This document shows, piece after piece, positions 25,777 to 33,983 of a stretch of DNA of 64,000 bases. Where the stretch lies: the NCBI GenBank assembly GCA_963726575.1, contig CAVSCR010000003.1, positions 248,001 through 312,000 of the forward strand, in the 5' to 3' direction. How positions within the stretch are numbered: position 1 is the first letter of the stretch; each line of letters starts with the position of its first letter. The translations under genes were made by a program, and so were the position numbers. Below the pieces are notes generated by a model. That model was not told where the DNA came from. It ran no database searches and was given only the letters and a program-made list of their open reading frames with translations. The stretch comes from CAVSCR01 sp963726575 (GTDB lineage Bacteria; Actinomycetota; Actinomycetes; JAHEKZ01).

Positions 25777-26853
25777 CTAGCCCGCGGTCGCGGTGATGGT
25801 GGCCGCACCGATCACACGGGTGGCGTCGTACATCACCAGGGTCTGACCTGGCGCCACCCCGGACATGCGGTCGTCCGGCTGCACGGTGATCGCCTCGTCG
25901 CCCGGGTACGCCGTCGCCAGAAGGCGTGCGCCGTGAGCCCGCACCTGTACGTGGCAGCGAAACGAGTCCGTCATCGGCTCGGCACCGCTCCACCGCAGCG
26001 CCTGCGCGTACACCGTCGCGATCTGCAGCGCATCCCTGGGGCCGACGGTGACTGTGCCGCTCACCGGCTCGATCGCGAGGACGTAGCGCGCCCGCCCGTC
26101 GCCACCCGGCGCGGTGAGAGCCAGCCCTTTGCGCTGCCCGACCGTGTAGGCGTAGGCGCCATCGTGACCGCCGAGGTCGACGCCGTCGACGTCGACGATC
26201 CGACCTGCGCGGCGTCCCAAGCGAGCCCGCAGGTATCCCTGGGTGTCGCCGTCGGTGACGAAGCACAGGTCATAGCTGTCCGGCTTGTCTGCCACGAGCA
26301 GGCCACGCGCTGCCGCCTCCCGACGCACGTCGGACTTCACGGACTCACCGAGAGGGAACAGGGAGTGTTCCAGCTGGGTCTGCGACAGGCCACCGAGCAC
26401 GTAAGACTGGTCCTTCGACTCGTCCACTGCGCGGTGCAGCTCACGTCCTGCGACGCCCTCGACGATCCTCGCGTAGTGACCGGTGCAAACGGCGTCGAAG
26501 CCGAGCGAGAGTCCGCGCTCCAGCACTGCAGAGAACTTGATCCGCTCGTTGCAGCGGATGCACGGGTTGGGCGTGCGCCCCGCCTCGTACTCGTCGACGA
26601 AGTCGTCGATCACTTCTGCGTGGAACTGGTCGGACAGATCCCAGACGTAGAACGGGATTCCGAGGATGTCGGCGGTGCGTCGGGCATCACGGGAGTCTTC
26701 CAACGTGCAGCATCCGCGCGCGCCGTTGCGGTACGACTCCGGCGTCTTGCTCAACGCAAGGTGGATACCCACCACATCGTGGCCCGCGGCCGTTGCGCGA
26801 GCCGCTGCAACCGAGGAGTCGACGCCGCCGGACAGTGCGGCCAGCACCCTCAC
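25777..26853 (-). CDS. mnmA: tRNA-specific 2-thiouridylase
   Basis: Thiolates U34 of Lys, Glu and Gln tRNAs with sulfur from the cysteine desulfurase. 358 residues: PP-loop ALSGGVDSSVAAA, GCCTLEDSRDARR, catalytic Cys in NPCIRCNERIKF, GHYARI, second catalytic Cys in SYDLCFVTDGD, C-terminal beta-barrel ending TRVIGAATI. It overlaps iscS by four bases (ATGA), matching the partnership of the products. Confidence 0.97.
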   Translation of the reverse strand: MRVLAALSGGVDSSVAAARATAAGHDVVGIHLALSKTPESYRNGARGCCTLEDSRDARRTADILGIPFYVWDLSDQFHAEVIDDFVDEYEAGRTPNPCIRCNERIKFSAVLERGLSLGFDAVCTGHYARIVEGVAGRELHRAVDESKDQSYVLGGLSQTQLEHSLFPLGESVKSDVRREAAARGLLVADKPDSYDLCFVTDGDTQGYLRARLGRRAGRIVDVDGVDLGGHDGAYAYTVGQRKGLALTAPGGDGRARYVLAIEPVSGTVTVGPRDALQIATVYAQALRWSGAEPMTDSFRCHVQVRAHGARLLATAYPGDEAITVQPDDRMSGVAPGQTLVMYDATRVIGAATITATAG

Positions 26854-28031
26854 AGTGATCGCCCTCGGGCTTCCCGTGCCCGCGCGACCGCTCCTGGCAG
26901 TGCCTCGACGAGTGCGTCGACGTCGGCCTTGGTCGACGTGTGGCCCACCGAGAACCGCAACGACGACCGCGCGACGTCGATGTCAGCGCCGAGGGCGAGC
27001 AGCACGTGGCTCGGCTGGGCCACCCCTGCTGAGCAGGCCGAACCGGTCGAGCACTCGATGCCCTGGGCGTCCAGCAGCATCAGCAGGTCATCGCCCTCGC
27101 AGCCGGGGAAGGAGAAGTGCGCGTTTCCGGGGAGCCGGTGACCGGGCTCGAGCACCGGGTCGCCGTTCAGCACCGCCTCGGGCGTCACCTCCAGCACCCG
27201 GGCGATGAGGTCGTCGCGGACCTGCGCCAGCTCTGCCTGCCGGGCGAGGATGTCGGCCGTCACCACCTCGGCTGCCGCAGCCATCGCCGCGATTCCCGGC
27301 ACGTCGAGGGTCCCCGAGCGCACCTCACGTTCTTGGCCACCACCGTGCAGCACCGGTACGGGCGCGACACCACGACGGAGCAGGAGCAGACCGACCGAGG
27401 GTGGCCCGCCGAACTTGTGCCCCGACAAGGTCAACGCGGTGGCCGGAAGGGATCCGAAGTCGACCGGGAGCTGTCCGGCGGCCTGGACGGCGTCGGTGTG
27501 GAACGGCACGCCGTGCTCGTCGGCGATGGCGGCCAGCTCGGCCACCGGCTGCACCGTGCCGATCTCGTTGTTGGCCATCATCACCGACACCACCGCCACC
27601 GACTCGGCGTCGTGCGCAAGCAACGACTCCAGCTCGTGCTGGTCCACCCGGCCAACGTCGTCGACCCCGAGCTCGACCACCTCAGCACCTTCGTGCTCCG
27701 CCAGCCACAGCACCGGCTCGAGCAGCGCATGGTGCTCGATGGCGCTGACGATCACCCGCCGACATCTCGCGTCGGCCGCCCGGCGCGACCAGAACAACCC
27801 CTTCAAGGCCAGGTTGTCCGACTCGGTACCGCTCGCGGTGAACACGACCTCGCTCGGCCGCGCGCCGAAGGCCAGAGCCACCGTCTCGCGCGACTCCTCG
27901 ACGACTCTTCGGGCCCGACGCCCCGACGTGTGCAACGAGGATGCATTGCCCACCTCGACGAGCTCGCGCGTGAGCGCCGCGACTGCCTCGGGCAGCATCG
28001 GAGTGGTGGCGGCGTGGTCGAAGTACACCAT
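26850..28031 (-). CDS. iscS: Cysteine desulfurase (IscS/NifS type)
   Basis: PLP enzyme taking sulfur from cysteine for tRNA thiolation and Fe-S clusters. 393 residues: YFDHAATTPMLPEAV, TASGTESDNLALKG, VSVMMANNEIGTVQPV, PLP Lys in LSGHKFGGPPSVG, active-site Cys in CSTGSACSAGVAQPSHVL. Directly upstream of and overlapping mnmA, its expected acceptor. No iscU or suf genes are in the window. Confidence 0.97.
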   Translation of the reverse strand: MVYFDHAATTPMLPEAVAALTRELVEVGNASSLHTSGRRARRVVEESRETVALAFGARPSEVVFTASGTESDNLALKGLFWSRRAADARCRRVIVSAIEHHALLEPVLWLAEHEGAEVVELGVDDVGRVDQHELESLLAHDAESVAVVSVMMANNEIGTVQPVAELAAIADEHGVPFHTDAVQAAGQLPVDFGSLPATALTLSGHKFGGPPSVGLLLLRRGVAPVPVLHGGGQEREVRSGTLDVPGIAAMAAAAEVVTADILARQAELAQVRDDLIARVLEVTPEAVLNGDPVLEPGHRLPGNAHFSFPGCEGDDLLMLLDAQGIECSTGSACSAGVAQPSHVLLALGADIDVARSSLRFSVGHTSTKADVDALVEALPGAVARAREARGRSL

Positions 28032-28046
28032 CGTGAGGCGCGTGCC

Positions 28047-29195
28047 CTACTGCTTCGCCAACGGCCCGTACTCGCGTTCCAGAGCACGCAGGAACAGCGA
28101 GGCGGGAAGGGCCGAACCGTCATAGGACCAATGGAGGCCATCGCTTTGGCGCGCGTCGATCCGCTTGCCGTGGTAGGCCTCGCTGCGCGAGTAGCGCCCG
28201 CGGTCGGACGTGCCGTTGAACAGGTCGACCCAGCGGGCGCCCGGTATCGCGGCCGCCGCCTGGGCTCCCGCCGCATTGATCGAGGCGAAGATGCGCTGGT
28301 AGTTGCTCGACGGGGACGTCGGTGGGCCGCCGTAGTAGACGCGGTCGACTCCGCCATGGAGGAACGTCTGCATCACCACTGCGATGCGGCGGGCGTACTC
28401 GCGCTGCCACGCCGGCGTTGCCCAGGCCAACGTCGCCCCGTCGTGCTTCATGTCCCACCCGTCGTTGGCACCCATCACGACCATGACCACGTCGGGGTGC
28501 AGGTCTGACACCAGGTTCTGCGCGGCTACCTGCCAGTTGAACGATCCGGGGGTGGTGAGCCCCGTCCCGTTGAACCCCTTGACGGTCACGTGCACCTTCG
28601 GACCGGCCAGGTTCGCCAGCTGGTCTCCTGGGTACGTCGCGAGGGAGTCACCGGTGACGAGCACCCTGAGGGGATGGCTGGTGGTGGGTGGGTGGATCTT
28701 GGTGATGCCCCCCACGTCCTGCGGGTACAGCGGCGGCGGCTGCTGGTGGGGGTGTCGACTCCTACCCGAGGCGCTGGCCGACGGGACCGCATGTGGGGTA
28801 TTGAGGATGGAGTCGCTGCCGTTCTCCAGCGCGGTGTTGGCGGCGACGTAGGACTGGTGGCCCAGCGCAGCGTCAAGAGCCGAGCGTGGTGCCGTGAGTC
28901 CGACCGTGTGCGCGAAGGAGTTCACCGGCCCGGCGAGCGCGAGAACCACCGTGCGGGTGACGCCGGGGTCCATGCCCTCGCCCTTGCGCAGCACCGACTC
29001 GGAGTTGAGCAACCACGCGACCGCGAGCGCGAGGAAGACAGTGGCGATCGCCTGGCCGGCCGGGACTCGGCTGGCTCGCGTGTGCGCCGCTGGATGCTCG
29101 ACCTCGTCGATCCAGCGGCGCTCGGGAGACGCCTGGTCGGACGTCTGCGTCGACGTTTCGGCCGGCATCTGGGTCGCACTCATGGGTGACTGCAT
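28047..29195 (-). CDS. DUF459-type SGNH protein, single-pass membrane, extracytoplasmic
   Basis: 382 residues. After a cytoplasmic-looking start a membrane segment (GQAIATVFLALAVAWLLN) leads to a Ser/Pro/His-rich linker and an SGNH domain: LVTGDSLATYPGDQL (Ser), VVMGANDGW (Gly/Asn), DGLHWSYDG (Asp and His). DUF459 proteins often accompany AlgI-like MBOAT acyltransferases, as AlgJ/AlgX do for alginate acetylation; here the MBOAT gene is 42 bases upstream on the same strand. ATG 29183 is an alternative start. Likely role: transferring or removing acyl groups on an exported glycan (inference). Confidence 0.85.
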   Translation of the reverse strand: MQSPMSATQMPAETSTQTSDQASPERRWIDEVEHPAAHTRASRVPAGQAIATVFLALAVAWLLNSESVLRKGEGMDPGVTRTVVLALAGPVNSFAHTVGLTAPRSALDAALGHQSYVAANTALENGSDSILNTPHAVPSASASGRSRHPHQQPPPLYPQDVGGITKIHPPTTSHPLRVLVTGDSLATYPGDQLANLAGPKVHVTVKGFNGTGLTTPGSFNWQVAAQNLVSDLHPDVVMVVMGANDGWDMKHDGATLAWATPAWQREYARRIAVVMQTFLHGGVDRVYYGGPPTSPSSNYQRIFASINAAGAQAAAAIPGARWVDLFNGTSDRGRYSRSEAYHGKRIDARQSDGLHWSYDGSALPASLFLRALEREYGPLAKQ

Positions 29196-29237
29196 CCTAG
29201 GTGAACCCGCCGATGATCTTGGACCCGCTCGGCCGCC

Positions 29238-30758
29238 TCAGAACCGGAAGTAGAGGAACGGTGCGACGCCTTGCTCGGGCAGGATCGCGTCGATCAGGAC
29301 GAGCACGACTGCGAACAGCAGGCCCTGCGCCCACCAGGGCAACCGGGAGACCCGAATCTCGATCTCGGCCCACATCCGTGGCGGGATGAACTGGGTGCTC
29401 AAGCCGGCGACGATGGCAGCCGCAACCGGCAGCGTCACCAGCGGCGCCGGTCCGAAGTCACCGATCCGACTCAGCAGCTGGACGGCGACGGCGAAGGTCG
29501 GTGACCGGAAGAAGACCCAGGCGAACGTGACGAAGGCAAACGTGAGGATGACCGCGAGGGCCTTGGGCAGCCCTCCGGCGACTCGGCGTTCGACGACCGC
29601 CTGCGCCCCCGTTCGCTCGCGGTAGGCCTCCTGCGCAGGGTCGAGCCCGACGGGCACGGCCGCGACGTCGACGGTCTCGCGCAGGACCGGAGCGCGTCGT
29701 TGGCGCATCTGGTTGACCCATCGCTCGACCGAGAGGCCGACTCCGTGCAGACCGCCCCAGACGACGAACGTCAACGATGCACCGTGCCACAGCCCGCCGA
29801 GCAGCATGGTCGCGAAGAGGTTCACGTAGGTGCGGACACCGCCTCGGCGGTTGCCACCCAACGGGACATACAAGTAGTCACGGAGCCAGCGCGACAACGA
29901 CATGTGCCAGTGGCGCCAGAACATCTGCAGGCTCGATGCCGCGTAGGGGCGGTCGAAGTTCTGCGGGAACCGGAAGCCGAGCAGCAGGGCGAGTCCGATC
30001 GCGATGTCGGTGTAGGCCGAGAAGTCGCAGTAGATCTGCACCGAGTACCCGATGAACGCCGCGATCACTTCGGGTCCGCTGTGCAGATCTGGCGTGCCCC
30101 ACACCGGATCGACGAGCTGGGTTCCGATGTAGTCGGCCAGCACGATCTTCTTGAACAAGCCGCCAGCAATCAGGAACAGCGCGGGCGTCATCGGCACGGC
30201 ACGCGGATCGTGTCGCAGCTGCAGCTGCGGGATGAACTCGCGCGGCCGCACGATCGGACCGGCCACGAGGTGGGGGAAGAACGACTGGAACACGGCGAAG
30301 TCGAGGAAGCCCACCGGCGCGAAGTCCCCGCGGAAGGTGTCGACCACGTAGGCGATCCCCTGGAACGTGTAGAACGAGATGCCGATCGGCAACACGATCA
30401 TCAACAACGGAAGCGGCGCACCCAGCTGGACCTTGCCGAGGGCCTCGTCGATCTGGTGGGCGAAGAAGTTGAAGTACTTGAACCAGCCGAGCAGACCGAG
30501 ATCGATGCTCACCGCCGCGATGAGCCACGCGCGTCTGGCGCGCGAGCTCGTTGACTTGCTCACTTGGACTGCGCCCACCTGGTTCACGACCGTGACGGTC
30601 GCCAGCAGGATCGTCAGCCAGGGATCTGCGTAGCCGTAGAAGAAGTACGACGCAGCGAGGATGAACCACTTCCACGCGCGCTGGTGCGGCAGCAGCAACC
30701 AGTTGACGGCGAGTACCACCGCGAAGAACGCGGCGAACTCGATGGTGGGAAACAGCAC
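29238..30758 (-). CDS. AlgI/DltB-like MBOAT O-acyltransferase
   Basis: 506-residue polytopic membrane protein starting at GTG 30758. Family marks: YFFYGYADPWL, LPIGISFYTFQGIAYVVDTFRG, FFPHLVAGPIVRPREFIPQL, YCDFSAYTDIAIGLALLLGFRFPQNFDRPY, FWRHWHMSLSRWLRDYLYVPLGG, LLGGLWHGASLTFVVWG (the conserved His). MBOAT proteins of this type move acetyl groups across the membrane for polysaccharide or teichoic-acid modification. It stands between etfA (13 bases) and the DUF459 protein. Confidence 0.93.
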   Translation of the reverse strand: MLFPTIEFAAFFAVVLAVNWLLLPHQRAWKWFILAASYFFYGYADPWLTILLATVTVVNQVGAVQVSKSTSSRARRAWLIAAVSIDLGLLGWFKYFNFFAHQIDEALGKVQLGAPLPLLMIVLPIGISFYTFQGIAYVVDTFRGDFAPVGFLDFAVFQSFFPHLVAGPIVRPREFIPQLQLRHDPRAVPMTPALFLIAGGLFKKIVLADYIGTQLVDPVWGTPDLHSGPEVIAAFIGYSVQIYCDFSAYTDIAIGLALLLGFRFPQNFDRPYAASSLQMFWRHWHMSLSRWLRDYLYVPLGGNRRGGVRTYVNLFATMLLGGLWHGASLTFVVWGGLHGVGLSVERWVNQMRQRRAPVLRETVDVAAVPVGLDPAQEAYRERTGAQAVVERRVAGGLPKALAVILTFAFVTFAWVFFRSPTFAVAVQLLSRIGDFGPAPLVTLPVAAAIVAGLSTQFIPPRMWAEIEIRVSRLPWWAQGLLFAVVLVLIDAILPEQGVAPFLYFRF

Positions 30759-30771
30759 GGGCGGAGGTGGT

Positions 30772-31734
30772 TCAGCCCTTGCGCTTCTTGACCTCTTCGG
30801 TCAGCTGGGGCAGCACGACGTGGAGGTCGCCCACCACGCCGAAGTCGACCAGCTCGAAGATCGGCGCCTCGGGGTCCTTGTTGACGGCCACGATCGTCTT
30901 TGACGTCTGCATGCCGGCGCGGTGCTGGATGGCCCCGGAGATCCCATTGGCCATGTACAGCTGCGGCGACACCGTCTTGCCGGTCTGCCCGACCTGGAAC
31001 TGGTGGGGGTACCAGCCCGCGTCCGTCGCGGCGCGCGAGGCACCGACGGCCGCACCGAGACTGTCCGCCAACGCCTCGACGACTCCGAAGCCCTCTGGGG
31101 AGCCGACTCCGCGACCCCCGGACACCACGATCGCCGCTTCGGTGAGCTCGGGACGACCAGCGCGCTCCTCGGCCACGCGGTCGGTGATCCGAGCGCCACG
31201 GTCGGCGTCACTGAGCTGCACCGACAGATCCACCCGAGTCGCGGCTGCCGGGCTCGCAACGGGCGGCGTCGAGTTCGGGCGCACCGTGATGACCGGCGTC
31301 CCATGAGTGACGGTGGACTGCACGAGAGTCGATCCGCCGAAGACCGATTGCTGGGTCGCGATGGTGGTGGAGTCGCCGGTGACGTCGACGGCGTCGGTGA
31401 TGAGGCCGGAGCCGATTCGCACCGCGAGGCGCCCGGCGACCTCCTTGCCGTCCGCGCTCGAGGGGATCAGCACCGCCGCCGCCGAGGCCTGCTCCACCGC
31501 AGCAGCGAGTGCGCCGACGGCGGGCGTCGTCAAGCAGTCAGCGGCGTCGGGGAGCTCGGCGACGTACACCTTCGTGGCACCGTGCTCGGCCAGGCCGGCC
31601 TTCGCCTGGTCCGCGCCGGACCCCACGAACACCGCCGCCGGCTCCCCGATCCGCGCGGCCAGCGTGAGCAGTTCGTAGGTGACCTTCTTGACGTCGCCGT
31701 CAACGTGGTCGACCAGAACCAGAACCTCAGCCAT
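30772..31734 (-). CDS. etfA: Electron transfer flavoprotein alpha subunit
   Basis: FAD-binding subunit (also called fixB) of the ETF that takes electrons from acyl-CoA dehydrogenases. 320 residues: AEVLVLVDHVDGDVKKVTYEL, AAVLIPSSADGKEVAGRLAVRIGSGLITD, and the FAD domain VVSGGRGVGSPEGF, GASRAATDAGWYPHQFQVGQTGKTVSPQLYMANGISGAIQH. It follows etfB by 32 bases. It fits the acyl-CoA metabolism genes elsewhere in the window. Confidence 0.97.
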   Translation of the reverse strand: MAEVLVLVDHVDGDVKKVTYELLTLAARIGEPAAVFVGSGADQAKAGLAEHGATKVYVAELPDAADCLTTPAVGALAAAVEQASAAAVLIPSSADGKEVAGRLAVRIGSGLITDAVDVTGDSTTIATQQSVFGGSTLVQSTVTHGTPVITVRPNSTPPVASPAAATRVDLSVQLSDADRGARITDRVAEERAGRPELTEAAIVVSGGRGVGSPEGFGVVEALADSLGAAVGASRAATDAGWYPHQFQVGQTGKTVSPQLYMANGISGAIQHRAGMQTSKTIVAVNKDPEAPIFELVDFGVVGDLHVVLPQLTEEVKKRKG

Positions 31735-31766
31735 GGTGGTGTCTTTCTCCTCAGACGAACAACTGG

Positions 31767-32567
31767 TCAGATGAACTTCTGGCCGGCGAGGAAGTCGGCG
31801 AGCTTCACGCCGCCGTCGCCCTCGTCCTTCACGATGGTTCCGGCCTGCCGTGGCGGCCGCGAGGCGAAGGACGTGACAGCGCTCCAGGCGCCGGCCAGCC
31901 CGACATCGTCGGCGCTCAGGCCGAGGTCAGCCAGCGTCAGCGTCTCGACCGGCTTCTTCTTCGCCGCCATGATGCCCTTGAACGACGGGTAGCGCGGCTC
32001 GTTGATCTTCTCGACGACGCTGACGATCGCGGGGGTACTCGCTTCCACCGTGTCGTAGCCGTAGTCGGTCTGACGTTGGATGCGCACGGTCGAACCATCG
32101 AGCTCGACCTTGCCGGCAAACGTGAGCTGGGGGCGTCCGAGGCGCTCCGCGACCATCGCGGGAACCACCGACATGCGCGCGTCGGTTGACTCCGAGCCGA
32201 AGATCACCAGGTCGGGGCCGATCCGTTCGATCGCCTTGCTCAACACCAACGAGGTGCCGAGCGCATCAGTTCCGTGCAAGGCATCGTCCTGCACGTGGAC
32301 TGCCGCGTCGGCGCCCATGGACAACGCCTTGCGGATCGACTCGGTGGCCTTCTCGGGCCCCATCGTGAGCACCGTGACGGTCACTGCATCGGAGCCACCG
32401 AGGCGCTCTTGGATCTGCAGCGCCTCTTCGACGCCGAACTCGTCGAGCTCGTTCACGACGGCCTCGGCGGCACCGCGGTCGAGGGTGTTGTCGGCAGGGT
32501 CGAGCTTCTTCTCGGCCCATGAGTCGGGGACCTGCTTGACACAGACGACGATGTTCAACGCACTCAT
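31767..32567 (-). CDS. etfB: Electron transfer flavoprotein beta subunit
   Basis: Partner of EtfA (also called fixA). 266 residues from ATG 32567 (MSALNIVVCVKQVPDSW); GAGGAGG lies 11 bases upstream, and the open frame beyond is not family sequence. AMP-binding region: VLTMGPEKATESIRKALSMGADAAVHVQDDALHGTDALGTS, DLVIFGSESTDARMSVVP. Head of the etfB-to-ligA minus-strand run. Confidence 0.97.
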   Translation of the reverse strand: MSALNIVVCVKQVPDSWAEKKLDPADNTLDRGAAEAVVNELDEFGVEEALQIQERLGGSDAVTVTVLTMGPEKATESIRKALSMGADAAVHVQDDALHGTDALGTSLVLSKAIERIGPDLVIFGSESTDARMSVVPAMVAERLGRPQLTFAGKVELDGSTVRIQRQTDYGYDTVEASTPAIVSVVEKINEPRYPSFKGIMAAKKKPVETLTLADLGLSADDVGLAGAWSAVTSFASRPPRQAGTIVKDEGDGGVKLADFLAGQKFI

Positions 32568-32697
32568 GGCGGCGCTGCCGACCTCCTCGCGCGCGGCAGC
32601 GACCGGCCGTCGCCGGGCAACCGCAGATTGGATCCAACCGCACAAACTAGCCGGGCGCCCCGAGCGCGCGCGACCTGGGGTGGGCCGCGACGCCCCT

Positions 32698-32731
32698 CCC
32701 CCACCCGTTGATCTTGGACTTCACGTGGGGG
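32698..32731. repeat. Inverted repeat between the YbaK-like gene and etfB
   Basis: CCCCCAC (32698-32704) and GTGGGGG (32725-32731) are exact reverse complements with a 20-base spacer. It lies 20 bases after the YbaK-like stop and about 130 bases before etfB on the minus strand. It could be a terminator hairpin without T-tract or an etf control site. The spacer and flank repeat GTTGATC (32707-32713 and 32731-32737), which looks like debris of a dispersed intergenic repeat. Confidence 0.4.
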
Positions 32732-32750
32732 TTGATCATGACGACGGCAT

Positions 32751-33245
32751 CTACTCCTTGATCGACACCGTGTCCTCGTCAGTGACGTCCGCCAGCGTCG
32801 CCCGCAACGCGGTCACTGCGTCGTCGGCGGACAGCAGGATCGCGACGCCATGGGCACCTGCGCCCAGCGTCACCGTCCGACCGAGCAGGCGCTCGTCGGC
32901 GATCGTCGGTAGTGGCGTGGCCGACCCGAAGGGCGTGATGGTGCCTCGCTCGTAGCCGGTCACGTGCAGCGCCGTGGCGGCATCCGGCATCGACAGCCGA
33001 CTGACCCCCAGCAACGCCCGCAGCTTGGGCCACGCAATCGACCGATCGCCGGGTACCAGCACGAAGAGGAAGTCATCTTCGGCACGACGTACGACGATCG
33101 TCTTGATGACGTCGGCCGGCTCGACGCCGCGCGCCTGCGCCGCCTCGGCCAGGCTGGCGACGGGGCCGTGTCGCACGACGCTGTACCTGATCGCAGACGC
33201 CTCGAGGGCGCCCAGCGCCCGCTGCTCGCCCGACGCCTCGGCCAT
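32751..33245 (-). CDS. YbaK/EbsC-family aminoacyl-tRNA deacylase-like protein
   Basis: 164 residues from ATG 33245; GTG 33275 is in frame but neither has a clear ribosome binding site. The YbaK/ProX fold shows as YSVVRHGPVASLAEAAQARGVEPADVIKTIVVR, FLFVLVPGDRSIAWPKLRALLG and YERGTITPFGSATPLPTIADE, with the conserved Lys of IKT and the GxxxPFG motif. Relatives remove mischarged amino acids from tRNA. Divergent from the OsmC-like gene by 50 bases. Confidence 0.88.
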   Translation of the reverse strand: MAEASGEQRALGALEASAIRYSVVRHGPVASLAEAAQARGVEPADVIKTIVVRRAEDDFLFVLVPGDRSIAWPKLRALLGVSRLSMPDAATALHVTGYERGTITPFGSATPLPTIADERLLGRTVTLGAGAHGVAILLSADDAVTALRATLADVTDEDTVSIKE

Positions 33246-33295
33246 CTGGGCAGCGTACGGCGACGTTACGGCCACCGGAATGAGACGCTAACGAC

Positions 33296-33817
33296 ATGGA
33301 AAGCGAAACGCTGCGCCAGGTTCAGGCTCCCCTGAAGCAGCTCTACCGCGACGACCCTGCTGCTGCACTCGTGACCCTGAACGCGCAGGGGCGACTCGGG
33401 GAGGGAGTGACCTGCTCGGTCGAGACCGGCCAGGCCCTCGTGGCCGCGGGCCTGCATCCGGCGACTGGCGGCGACGGCCTGTCGGCATGCTCCGGCGACT
33501 TGCTGCTCGAGGCGCTGGTCGCCTGCGCAGGCGTCACGCTGCTCGCGGTGGCGACGTCCTTGGGACTCGACGTCGTCGACGGCACCGTGTCGGCGCAGGG
33601 GGATCTCGACTTCCGCGGCACGCTCGCAGTGGACCGGGAGACTCCCGTCGGATTCCTGGCCATCCGGCTGCAGTTCGACCTCGTCGGTTCGCTGAGCGAG
33701 GACGAACAGGCGACGCTGCTGCGGCTCACCGAGCGCTACTGCGTCGTCTGGCAGACGTTGAGCCGTTCCCCCGACCTGACCAGCTCACTCTCCGTAGCCG
33801 AACCGCCCGTCGCCTGA
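33296..33817 (+). CDS. OsmC-family peroxiredoxin-like protein
   Basis: 173 residues. The two redox cysteines of OsmC/Ohr proteins are Cys77 (LLLEALVACAGVTLLAVA) and Cys149 (LLRLTERYCVVWQTL), and the central Gly-rich segment is typical. Family members reduce organic hydroperoxides. No obvious ribosome binding site precedes the ATG, so the message may be leaderless or the start slightly different. Stands alone between the YbaK-like gene and the chemoreceptor. Confidence 0.88.
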   Translation: MESETLRQVQAPLKQLYRDDPAAALVTLNAQGRLGEGVTCSVETGQALVAAGLHPATGGDGLSACSGDLLLEALVACAGVTLLAVATSLGLDVVDGTVSAQGDLDFRGTLAVDRETPVGFLAIRLQFDLVGSLSEDEQATLLRLTERYCVVWQTLSRSPDLTSSLSVAEPPVA

Positions 33818-33929
33818 GCACCTCGAGCACAGGGGGGCGACCTCGCCGACTACCCGGCGTGACGGGCGGGAAGAGACCGCTTGCGCGGCCTCAATGGATC
33901 ATGATCGCCGGTCGATCCCCTCGGGAAGA

Positions 33930-33948
33930 AAGTGGATCCGACCCACTT
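33930..33948. promoter_or_regulatory. Dyad upstream of the chemoreceptor gene
   Basis: AAGTGG-ATCCGAC-CCACTT is a 19-base dyad with perfect 6-bp arms, ending 35 bases before the chemoreceptor ATG. This is a likely operator position, but no regulator is assigned and no -10/-35 pair could be placed with confidence. The rest of the 166-base gap shows no other convincing element. Confidence 0.35.
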
Positions 33949-33983
33949 GGGGAGGGCCGGGCCGCGCCACGCTGGGGTGATCG

